From contig NZ_CAJHBO010000002.1 in NCBI RefSeq assembly GCF_904846645.1, positions 124,001-188,000 of the forward strand: a stretch of DNA of 64,000 bases, read 5' to 3'. The stretch comes from Psychrobacter sp. Pi2-1 (lineage in GTDB: Bacteria; Pseudomonadota; Gammaproteobacteria; Pseudomonadales; Moraxellaceae). Positions 57,246 to 64,000 of the stretch are shown here, piece by piece; within the stretch, counting starts at the first letter, position 1, and the number at the start of each line of letters is the position of its first letter. The notes under the pieces are model-generated. The model searched no databases, was not told where the DNA came from, and saw only the letters and a program-made list of their open reading frames with translations. The position numbers were made by a program, and so were the translations under genes.

Positions 57246-57911
57246 ATGACAGCCAATGCAACGACGACTGCTGCCACACCTGAGCAAACTGAGTCAAAAA
57301 ACATAAATCTATATGGTCGCCCTGAACGTATCGCGACCGTTGAGCGTATCACTGCCGAAACGCAAATCACTTGTACCGTTAATCTGGATGGTACGGGTAA
57401 AGGTACGGTAGACACTGGTGTGCCATTTTTGGATCATATGATTGATCAAATCAAGCGTCACGGTTTGTTTGACTTAGACATCAAATGTACCGGTGATACG
57501 TTTATTGATGACCATCATAGCGTCGAAGACACGGGCATTACCCTTGGCCAAGCATTTAACAAAGCATTGGGTGACAAAAAAGGCATTCGTCGTTATGGGC
57601 ACTTTTATGCGCCGCTAGATGAGTCATTGACCCGTGCTGTCGTCGATCTGTCAGGACGTCCTGGTCTACACATGGATATCCCATTTACACGCTCGCACGT
57701 CGGCCGTTTCGATGTTGATTTGTTCAGTGAGTTCTTTTACGGGTTCGTCAATCACTCATGGATGACTGTGCATTTGGACAATCTAAAAGGCAAAAACAGC
57801 CATCATCAGATCGAATCAACCTTTAAAGCCTTTGCTCGTGCGTTACGTATGGCCTGTGAGTACGATGAGCGTGCATTGAACACCTTGCCATCGACTAAAG
57901 AAGCTTTCTAA
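57246..57911 (+). CDS. hisB: Imidazoleglycerol-phosphate dehydratase
   Basis: The protein has 221 residues, single-domain form (about 195 plus an N-terminal extension of about 25 polar residues). It removes water from imidazole glycerol phosphate in histidine synthesis. Metal-binding His blocks: [28 protein letters not shown] and SRPGL-like SGRPGLHM, then NHSWMTVHL and [18 protein letters not shown]. It lies upstream of hisH on the same strand with 172 bases between, including a hairpin. hisA, hisF and hisI are outside the window. Confidence 0.96.
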   Translation: MTANATTTAATPEQTESKNINLYGRPERIATVERITAETQITCTVNLDGTGKGTVDTGVPFLDHMIDQIKRHGLFDLDIKCTGDTFIDDHHSVEDTGITLGQAFNKALGDKKGIRRYGHFYAPLDESLTRAVVDLSGRPGLHMDIPFTRSHVGRFDVDLFSEFFYGFVNHSWMTVHLDNLKGKNSHHQIESTFKAFARALRMACEYDERALNTLPSTKEAF

Positions 57912-57953
57912 GGCGCATTTAAGGCTATTCTACAAGATTACTCAAAAGGGCCA

Positions 57954-57992
57954 GTCAAGCTTGGCGTACTATTTGTACAGCCTGCGCTTGAC
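57954..57992 (+). other. Nested hairpin between hisB and hisH
   Basis: GTCAAGC (57954-57960) pairs with GCTTGAC (57986-57992), and inside it GGC/GCC and GTAC/GTAC pair around TATTT. No T run follows, so it is not a standard terminator. It may adjust hisH expression or mRNA stability. Confidence 0.5.
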
Positions 57993-58083
57993 TTCCTTGT
58001 AGCAAAACCTTATCTACACCTTAGTAATAGCCAATAATATAAATAGTACAGTAGTCAAAATATTTAAAAATGAGAACCAATCG

Positions 58084-58719
58084 ATGACTAAAGTAGCACT
58101 ACTAGATTATGGTATGGGTAATTTGCATTCCGCCAGTAAAGCGTTGTCAGTGGTCGGGGCAGAAGTCTCTATCACCAATGACCCCAAAGTCGTTGCTGCG
58201 GCAGACAAGATCGTTTTCCCTGGTGTGGGTGCGATGCGTGACTGTATCGCTGGTATGCACGAGGCGGGCATTGATGAAGTGATACGCCATGCAGTGTTTA
58301 ACAAGCCCGTTATGGCCATCTGTGTGGGCATGCAGGCGTTGTTTGAGCAGTCAGCTGAAAATGGTGGCACGGACTGTTTGGGCATCTTAAACGGCACTGT
58401 AGAAGCGTTTGACCCTACGTGGAAAGATAAGCAGGGCGCGACGATAAAAGTACCGCATATGGGCTGGAATACCATTAGCGGTATGGATTTTGACCATCCG
58501 CTTTGGCACGGTATCGAAGACAATGCGCACTTTTACTTTGTGCATAGCTATTACTGTGAACCTGCCGATAGCTCACAAGTGGCGGCGGTATGTGACTATG
58601 GTCAACCGTTCTGTGCCAGTGTGATCCAAGACAATCTATTTGCCACCCAGTTCCATCCAGAAAAGAGCCATACTGCTGGCTTGCAACTGCTCAAGAACTT
58701 TGTAGAGTGGAATGTGTAA
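58084..58719 (+). CDS. hisH: Imidazole glycerol phosphate synthase subunit HisH (glutamine amidotransferase)
   Basis: The protein has 211 residues. It is the class I amidotransferase that feeds ammonia to HisF. The catalytic Cys80 lies in [11 protein letters not shown] (the usual GICLGMQ has Leu for Val), and the His/Glu pair lies in [15 protein letters not shown]. The oxyanion loop FPGVGA is at 45-50. [20 protein letters not shown] is the standard N-terminus. hisF is not immediately downstream, since a terminator follows, so the his genes are split. Confidence 0.96.
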   Translation: MTKVALLDYGMGNLHSASKALSVVGAEVSITNDPKVVAAADKIVFPGVGAMRDCIAGMHEAGIDEVIRHAVFNKPVMAICVGMQALFEQSAENGGTDCLGILNGTVEAFDPTWKDKQGATIKVPHMGWNTISGMDFDHPLWHGIEDNAHFYFVHSYYCEPADSSQVAAVCDYGQPFCASVIQDNLFATQFHPEKSHTAGLQLLKNFVEWNV

Positions 58720-58757
58720 GTAGTTGATAAACGTGAAGTGAATATTTAATTTAGTAG

Positions 58758-58792
58758 AAGGTAGATTATCAATTGTATAATCTGCCTTTTTT
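58758..58792 (+). terminator. Terminator of hisH
   Basis: AAGGTAGATTAT pairs with ATAATCTGCCTT (one wobble) and ends in six T, 39 bases after the stop. Confidence 0.85.
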
Positions 58793-58902
58793 ATGCTCAG
58801 CCATCACTTTGTAGCTGCTATTCTTTAGCTATTATAGTTTAGCCATCATGGTTTAGTGATACGCTCAGTTATTTTCTACTCGCTTATACTTGGAATATCT
58901 CA

Positions 58903-59292
58903 GTGGATTTTACTGCCTTTAAAATGAATGTTGTGGAAACAACTGGCCTTGCCAAAGATGCCTTACATATCTATGTCGGTGTTGGTGTTTATCTGCTGTG
59001 TCTGGTTGCGCTGCGTCCTATTATCAAAAGCCAAGGTATTCGGTCATTTATTGCTCTGATCGTCGTGACTTGCATTGCGCTGTTGGGTGAGTATTTGGAC
59101 AATCGAGATACGATTGAATCACTTGGCTTGGTAGGCTTGAGCCGTGATCAAATACTCGCAAGTATCCGTGATTTGATTAATACCTGTATGCTGCCGTACG
59201 TGCTCTTTGCGCTGAATAAGTGGACGACTATATTTCGACCAACCAATAAATCGACTTCATTGACCAAACGCCATAAAAAAACGGACTATTAG
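58903..59292 (+). CDS. Small integral membrane protein of unknown function
   Basis: The frame opens at GTG 58903, with GGAATATC upstream. ATG 58924 (MNVVETTGLAKDA) is an alternative that would remove seven residues. The protein has 129 residues. Three hydrophobic spans are visible: YVGVGVYLLCLVAL, SFIALIVVTCIALLGEYL and ILASIRDLINTCMLPYVLFAL. A basic tail (RPTNKSTSLTKRHKKTDY) follows that should face the cytoplasm. No catalytic motif or recognised family. Its stop codon is inside the following terminator stem. Confidence 0.65.
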   Translation: MDFTAFKMNVVETTGLAKDALHIYVGVGVYLLCLVALRPIIKSQGIRSFIALIVVTCIALLGEYLDNRDTIESLGLVGLSRDQILASIRDLINTCMLPYVLFALNKWTTIFRPTNKSTSLTKRHKKTDY

Positions 59293-59308
59293 TAAGTCCG
59301 TTTTTTGT
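59275..59308. terminator. Terminator overlapping the end of the membrane-protein gene
   Basis: AAAAAACGGACT (59275 on) pairs exactly with AGTCCGTTTTTT around ATTAGTA. The 12-bp stem includes the stop codon region and serves both the rightward gene and the leftward gene at 59315. Confidence 0.85.
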
Positions 59309-59314
59309 TGTACC

Positions 59315-59782
59315 TCAAAAAATATTTAGTTTGTTGCTTGAGGAGAGGAACAAAGCTAATACCACAGCAATTATCGGCAACACCAAAAATTTACTCCATC
59401 CAAACGGCAAAGCATAAGCCAGCTTCGGGTAAAAAGGGCAGACATAGACAGCTATTCTGTCTTCTGAAGTTATCGAATTCGCTACTGCCTTTCTAACTCC
59501 TTTTTCACCAAAACTACGCACCCCTCCAAAAGCATTCAGTAATGTGCTGGTATAGATGACACCTTCGAACTCATATTGATACTTAATAAAAAGCTCATGC
59601 ACATCATCCAGATAAGAGAATTTGGCAGAAGTAATCACTACTCTTTTGCTTAAAACCTTTGAATCTACTTTTGGAAAACATAAAAATATAAAGTCAGTTA
59701 TGATCGCTATTAAGATCCACACCAAAAAAATAGCTGAAAATATAAATATGCCATAGAGTAAAAATATTGGGTACATAGCCAT
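59315..59782 (-). CDS. DUF3592-like membrane protein
   Basis: The protein has 155 residues. An N-terminal membrane helix (about 5-33) and a C-terminal helix (about 131-147) bracket a periplasmic or cytoplasmic domain. The central text VITSAKFSYLDDVHELFIKYQYEFEGVIYTSTLLN followed by a conserved CPFYPKLAYALPFGW is like DUF3592 proteins. These have no assigned activity. The DNA is more AT-rich than the neighbouring avtA, and the codon choice differs, so it may be a recent arrival. Two starts (59782, 59776) are possible. Confidence 0.6.
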   Translation of the reverse strand: MAMYPIFLLYGIFIFSAIFLVWILIAIITDFIFLCFPKVDSKVLSKRVVITSAKFSYLDDVHELFIKYQYEFEGVIYTSTLLNAFGGVRSFGEKGVRKAVANSITSEDRIAVYVCPFYPKLAYALPFGWSKFLVLPIIAVVLALFLSSSNKLNIF

Positions 59783-59814
59783 CAGACTCTAGGTTTATAT
59801 GTTAGCTATATTTA

Positions 59815-61137
59815 TTAGCTATTAGCTTCATCATACATTTCACGCACCACTTCACCAATGGCTTTGATACCATCAGTGAGCGTCTGCTCGTCAGCCGCGA
59901 TACTCATACGAATACACTCATGCGCATGCTGATAATCGCTAACATCGACACCAGGAAAGAAGTACTCACTTGGCACAATAAGCGTGCCTTTTTCTTTTAG
60001 ACGCTCGTATAGATACAGCGTACTAATCGGCAAGTCTTTAAACCACAACCATAAGAAAATCGCGCCTTCAGGCTTATGAATGACCAGAGGATAATCGCCC
60101 AAGGCTTCTTTTAATAGCTTCACAGCAAGGGTCGCCTGCTTTTGATAAAACGGCTTGATGTCGTTATCAGATAATTGCTTGATACGGTCGTTTTCTACCA
60201 ATGGCGTGGCAATCGCTGCACCAAAGCGTGTCGGCGCTAGATTGACCACGGCATTCATCGCGCTAACCGCTTCGATTACTTTGGCGTCGGCCACAATAAT
60301 ACCCGTACGCATACCAGGCAGACCAATCTTCGACAGGCTAAAGCATAGAATCGTATTGTTATCCCAGTTCAGGTGCGCGTCAGAGTAGATGATATTCGGG
60401 AAGGGCATACCATAGGCATTATCAATGATGAGAGGTATGTCATAGCGCTTGGCAATCTCAGCCAAATGCGCCATTTCGTCATCGGTGAGCACGTTGCCAG
60501 TCGGGTTGGTCGGGCGTGAGCAGCAAATCGCGCCGATACGACCTTCCCTTAACGCTGGCAAGTTCTCTAACGCGTCAAAATCCACACGATATTTAAAGAA
60601 GCCTTCCTCACCATCATGCGTCACTTCATCGATATGTGGTAATACGGCGGTGAAATGCTGACCTTCCACATGCACATCGCTATAGCCAATATACTCAGGG
60701 GTCAATGGCAGAAGAATGGACTTGTCGACAGACTCATTCTTCTCATCTGTGAACGCACCGCCAAATAAGTTAAATAGATAGAAAAATGCATTCTGTGAGC
60801 CATTGGTCAGGGCGATATTTTCTGAAGTGAGATTCCAATCATAATGACGGTTAAAGAAGCCAACCAACGCATCGATAAAGCCAGCATCCCCTTGCGGATT
60901 AGAGTAGTTCGCCATACTGATAATCGCGCTACTATTGGGTACGCCTGTATCATTATCAACACCTAGCGTCTTATATGTCTCCAAGAATAATTCATTAACG
61001 GCATCAATTTTGGCAGGATTACCACCGCCCAGCATGTTGACTGGCTGATCGCTTTTTAGCGCATCGCCTAGATCGTCCATCAATTGTGAGATGCCAGTGG
61101 GCTGAGTAAATTTTTGACCGAACTTTGAGAATTTCAT
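59815..61137 (-). CDS. avtA: Valine-pyruvate aminotransferase AvtA
   Basis: The protein has 440 residues. It is a PLP aminotransferase exchanging amino groups between valine and pyruvate (alanine/valine supply). Hallmarks: FGQKFTQPTGISQLMDDLG at the start, MLGGGNPAKIDAVN, the NGSQNAFFYLFNLFGG block, RPTNPTGNVLTDDEM, DNAYGMPFPNI and the Schiff-base Lys in SLSKIGLPGMRTG. The C-terminal arm has PEGAIFLWLW and YFFPG. It is transcribed alone, leftward, with no ilv genes near. Confidence 0.95.
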   Translation of the reverse strand: MKFSKFGQKFTQPTGISQLMDDLGDALKSDQPVNMLGGGNPAKIDAVNELFLETYKTLGVDNDTGVPNSSAIISMANYSNPQGDAGFIDALVGFFNRHYDWNLTSENIALTNGSQNAFFYLFNLFGGAFTDEKNESVDKSILLPLTPEYIGYSDVHVEGQHFTAVLPHIDEVTHDGEEGFFKYRVDFDALENLPALREGRIGAICCSRPTNPTGNVLTDDEMAHLAEIAKRYDIPLIIDNAYGMPFPNIIYSDAHLNWDNNTILCFSLSKIGLPGMRTGIIVADAKVIEAVSAMNAVVNLAPTRFGAAIATPLVENDRIKQLSDNDIKPFYQKQATLAVKLLKEALGDYPLVIHKPEGAIFLWLWFKDLPISTLYLYERLKEKGTLIVPSEYFFPGVDVSDYQHAHECIRMSIAADEQTLTDGIKAIGEVVREMYDEANS

Positions 61138-61263
61138 AAGGCTACCATGCTATTTGGGAAGGTGTTAATGAGGTATAGGCACGCATACCCCTAATGATAA
61201 TATGGGCGTTAGTATAGCAAATAGTCAGTTTTAAACGAGTTGGAATCGTAAAATAAACTATTG

Positions 61264-63906
61264 CTAAATCATCGCCCGTACCCTAGCCATAATCCCGCGT
61301 CCAATCACCAATCTCACATAAATAATGGCAATGGCAAACAGCAACACGACTAATGCCACACCGCCAATAGCCAGACTCGTCCATGGCACACTAAACTGTA
61401 GATTAAACCACTGCGTGATGGCAGCCCATGCGCCAACGCTGGCGATGACCACGGCAAAGGTCGCCGCGCTAATACCAAGCACGCCCAGCTCTAGGATATT
61501 GAGCATATACAGGTCGCGCTTTTGCATACCGAGCAATCTAAACGATGCGCTGTCTTTCATACGGTCTTGTGAGGTAGATAGTAGCGAGCTGATCAGCACC
61601 ATGACGCCAGTGAGTAGAGCAAGCAAGGTGAACACATAGACCAAGCGGCTCATTTGTACCACCAGCTCTTGGATTTGCTTCGCGATAGCCGTGCCATCGA
61701 TCGTGGTGACCGCAGGGAACTCGCGTACCAGTTTGCCTTGTAGCTCTGGAATGGCATCTTCTGACACGTGCGCAGTAGCAAATTGAATCTGCGGGGCAGC
61801 GGACAGCACCGACGGCTCAAACAAGAAGTAAAAATACGGACTTGGGCCACGCTCATAGCGAGTGCGAATACTGGTAATCTGCCCGACGATTTCGATACCT
61901 TGAATGTTAAAGCGTACCTGATCGCCCATACCGACATTGAGCATACTGGCGGCAGTGTCCAAGATAGATAAGGGTTTGACTTGCTGATCGGCATCATCGA
62001 TAGGCGTATACAGCGCGTCATCTGTGAGCGAGTCAACGATATACTCGGTATCCATCACCGTATTTGCGTAGCTTAAGTTAAACACCCGCGTAGGGTCATC
62101 AAACCCATCTTCAGGCTCGATATCTTTTGCCGGTACATCATTGGCCGTCTCTACACGCGCGCGAATGACTGGATAATAATTGACAGGCGCCTCAATGATC
62201 GCATCAATATCGTCATGTTGATCGCTCTGCACATCGAGCAAAAACAGATTGGGTGCGTCTTCAGGATAGGCATTGATAAACTGCGCATTGATACTGTGAT
62301 TGAGTGTGGTGATAAGCGTCAGCACTGCTACCGATAACGATAAGGTGACAAAGAACAAAGCCGATTGATTGCCTTTACGCGCCAGATTATGAATGGCGAT
62401 ACGCTGCATCCAACTGACCTTGGTATTACTTGCCAATTTGTTGAGCAGCCAGAGCCACCCACGCGCCAATAACCAAAATATCGCCACAAAGCCAATCAAG
62501 CCGCCCAATAGCTGTGCGCCTAATGACAGTGAGCCAACTTCATAAGCAAAGAAGGCATACAGCCCTGCCAGCACCAAGCCATACCAAAGTAGCGGCACGC
62601 GTCGATACCAAGACAAGTTTTGTGTTTGCGTGCTTGCTCCTTGATTGAGTAGGGTAGCGGGTTTGGTCGTGTTAAGTGCGCTTAGACCACGCTGTGCAAT
62701 CAGTAACGTCAGCGCTAAAGCAATCACAATGGTTTTAATCGCACTGATTGGATTGATGGCTAGACCAACATCGGCAGGTAAGATAGCCACCAGATACGGT
62801 TGGCCTATTTTGAGCAAGCCCAGACTAAGGGCAACTGCTGCGATACAAGCAATGACAGTCGTGACAATAAGCAGCTGATAATAGCTACGTTTGAGTGAGC
62901 CAAGCGGTTCGCCGAGCGCCAATCGAATAGCGTTATTGGACTGCTGCTTACTGACGAACGCACTAATGACGCCGTACATGGCGACCGCAGATAGTAGTAA
63001 CACCGCGATGACTAGCAGTTTTAAAAACATCAGCACATTGTCAGAGATACGCGAGACCGAAGTATCTGCGGACTCTGCGTCAGAGAGCTCGATATCAGGA
63101 TAATTAGTCAGGATATCTGTAAGCTGTTCACGCTGCGTGGTTATCAGCTCTGGATCGCCTGACATCTCAATACGATAGTTTATTCGGCTGCGTTGTCCCA
63201 ATAGGTTGGTTGACGGAAGTGCATCTTGTTTCATTAACACACGCCCACCAAAACCAAAGGTGGTCAGCGGACGGTCAGGCTCTTTGGTCAGTACATCACT
63301 GATCGTGAACTGAGCATCGCCAATGGTGAGACGGTCGCCGACATCGGCCTGTAGACTACTGAGCACTTCTGGCGCGACGATCACACTGTCAGATGTTAGC
63401 TGATCCCACAGCGGCTGTCCTGAAGCAAGCTCCGCTGTGCCGTATAAGGGATACGACGGAGAGACAGCTTTGACGCTGGCAAGCAAGGTTTGCTCATCAT
63501 TGACTAGCATGGCGCTAAACTGATAGTCATACACCGTCTGTGTATTAGGGATAGTTTCTACTTGCGTTAGTACTTCGCTTGGCCAGTCTTGCTTACTGTT
63601 TAGGATTAGATCCCCACCAACGAGCGCGCGCTGATTGTCATTGATGTAGCTATCGACAGACTGCTGCACAGAGTCGAGGGTCAGGTAGGTTGCAAGTGAT
63701 AGGGTCAAGGTCAGTAGAAACAACACAGGATATACCCAACGCTGCCACCAGCTACGGCTGAGTGCTTGCGAGCCTAGGGTTTGAAAACCTAGAGTACGGG
63801 TAAATAGTTGACTAAGGATGCCGCTAGGATAACTGGACTTTTGATGCATACTGTTATGAGTCTTTTTTGTATCAGTCGATTTGTTGTCTGTGGGCTTACT
63901 ATTCAT
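61264..63906 (-). CDS. ABC transporter permease, YbbP-type FtsX superfamily
   Basis: The protein has 880 residues. A first membrane helix (about 53-70) precedes a large periplasmic domain, then three helices with an FtsX domain (LFLKLLVIAVLLLSAVAMYGVISAF). A middle pair of helices and a second periplasmic domain follow. A closing FtsX unit (LVYVFTLLALLTGVMVLISSLLS... RLLGMQKRDLYMLNILELGVLG) and a final helix lead to RGIMARVRAMI. YbbP/YbbA-like exporters (with TesA) are implicated in lipid or envelope processes. The N-terminal 50 residues are polar and unconserved. It starts 19 bases after the stop of the partner ATPase gene. Confidence 0.88.
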   Translation of the reverse strand: MNSKPTDNKSTDTKKTHNSMHQKSSYPSGILSQLFTRTLGFQTLGSQALSRSWWQRWVYPVLFLLTLTLSLATYLTLDSVQQSVDSYINDNQRALVGGDLILNSKQDWPSEVLTQVETIPNTQTVYDYQFSAMLVNDEQTLLASVKAVSPSYPLYGTAELASGQPLWDQLTSDSVIVAPEVLSSLQADVGDRLTIGDAQFTISDVLTKEPDRPLTTFGFGGRVLMKQDALPSTNLLGQRSRINYRIEMSGDPELITTQREQLTDILTNYPDIELSDAESADTSVSRISDNVLMFLKLLVIAVLLLSAVAMYGVISAFVSKQQSNNAIRLALGEPLGSLKRSYYQLLIVTTVIACIAAVALSLGLLKIGQPYLVAILPADVGLAINPISAIKTIVIALALTLLIAQRGLSALNTTKPATLLNQGASTQTQNLSWYRRVPLLWYGLVLAGLYAFFAYEVGSLSLGAQLLGGLIGFVAIFWLLARGWLWLLNKLASNTKVSWMQRIAIHNLARKGNQSALFFVTLSLSVAVLTLITTLNHSINAQFINAYPEDAPNLFLLDVQSDQHDDIDAIIEAPVNYYPVIRARVETANDVPAKDIEPEDGFDDPTRVFNLSYANTVMDTEYIVDSLTDDALYTPIDDADQQVKPLSILDTAASMLNVGMGDQVRFNIQGIEIVGQITSIRTRYERGPSPYFYFLFEPSVLSAAPQIQFATAHVSEDAIPELQGKLVREFPAVTTIDGTAIAKQIQELVVQMSRLVYVFTLLALLTGVMVLISSLLSTSQDRMKDSASFRLLGMQKRDLYMLNILELGVLGISAATFAVVIASVGAWAAITQWFNLQFSVPWTSLAIGGVALVVLLFAIAIIYVRLVIGRGIMARVRAMI

Positions 63907-63925
63907 TAAGATACAATCCAGTTAT

Positions 63926-64000
63926 TCATGTAGGTACAATGCGGCCGTCATGCATGGTGATGACGCGATCTGCCATCTCGGCAAGTGCAGGGTCATGAGT
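63926..64000 (-). CDS. ABC transporter ATP-binding protein, YbbA-type (C-terminal end only)
   Basis: Only the last 24 codons lie in the window: THDPALAEMADRVITMHDGR IVPT followed by TGA. The Thr-His-Asp is the H-loop of an ABC ATPase, and the ADRVITMHDGRI text is typical of the LolD/MacB/YbbA branch. The permease gene follows within 19 bases on the same strand, so they encode one exporter. Walker motifs are beyond the right edge. Confidence 0.85.
   Translation of the reverse strand, partial: THDPALAEMADRVITMHDGRIVPT

Overview
The window is a chromosomal segment carrying the replication origin of a gammaproteobacterium of the family Moraxellaceae, most likely a Psychrobacter. The basis is the gene order gyrB-recF-dnaN-dnaA / oriC / rpmH-rnpA-yidD-yidC-mnmE, the moderate G+C content, the mix of AT-leaning and GC-leaning codons, and the style of the proteins. 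The genus assignment is inference from gene content; no database was searched.

Left arm (1-19.9 kb). A truncated AcuI/YhdH-type reductase comes first, then a lone AT-rich modification-dependent HNH endonuclease with a TTG start, then guaA. Two YadA-head-repeat genes follow: one is a complete trimeric autotransporter and the other has heads only and no anchor. They flank a MalY/PatB-type C-S lyase. Next come a crotonase, an RhtB/LysE exporter, rlmF and mntP, then the leftward replication block gyrB, recF, dnaN, dnaA. The origin lies between dnaA and rpmH (about 20.09-20.33 kb), with several exact and near-exact DnaA boxes beside AT-rich DNA.

Right arm (20.5-64 kb). Genes here run mostly rightward, away from the origin: rpmH, rnpA, yidD, yidC, mnmE, nrdR, ribD, ribE. 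A leftward hybrid histidine kinase follows whose phospho-acceptor His is replaced by Arg. Then come fmt-rsmB-thrC, a LysM protein with dprA and tsaC, a YfcH-type epimerase, a metallophosphoesterase and an alpha/beta hydrolase. After these are grpE-dnaK, bioF-bioC, a small outer-membrane barrel, NfeD-SPFH, hemN, comM, gph, several small uncharacterised genes, tRNA-Phe, hisB-hisH, avtA and a YbbP/YbbA-type ABC transporter cut by the right edge.

Two layers of non-coding structure overlay the genes. Ten parS-like palindromes (consensus TGTTTCACGTGAAACA, with CATG-core variants) are scattered over 11.8-40.2 kb, as expected of a ParB loading zone around an origin; parA and parB are not in the window. 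Besides oriC, DnaA boxes cluster in the yidC-mnmE gap and in the 431-bp ribD-ribE gap. Two homologous parS-plus-terminator modules sit downstream of gyrB and of mntP. No CRISPR array, insertion sequence or prophage was seen. The observations most worth following are the His-less kinase, the DnaA-box/parS cluster between ribD and ribE, the duplicated parS-terminator module and the anchorless YadA-head protein.
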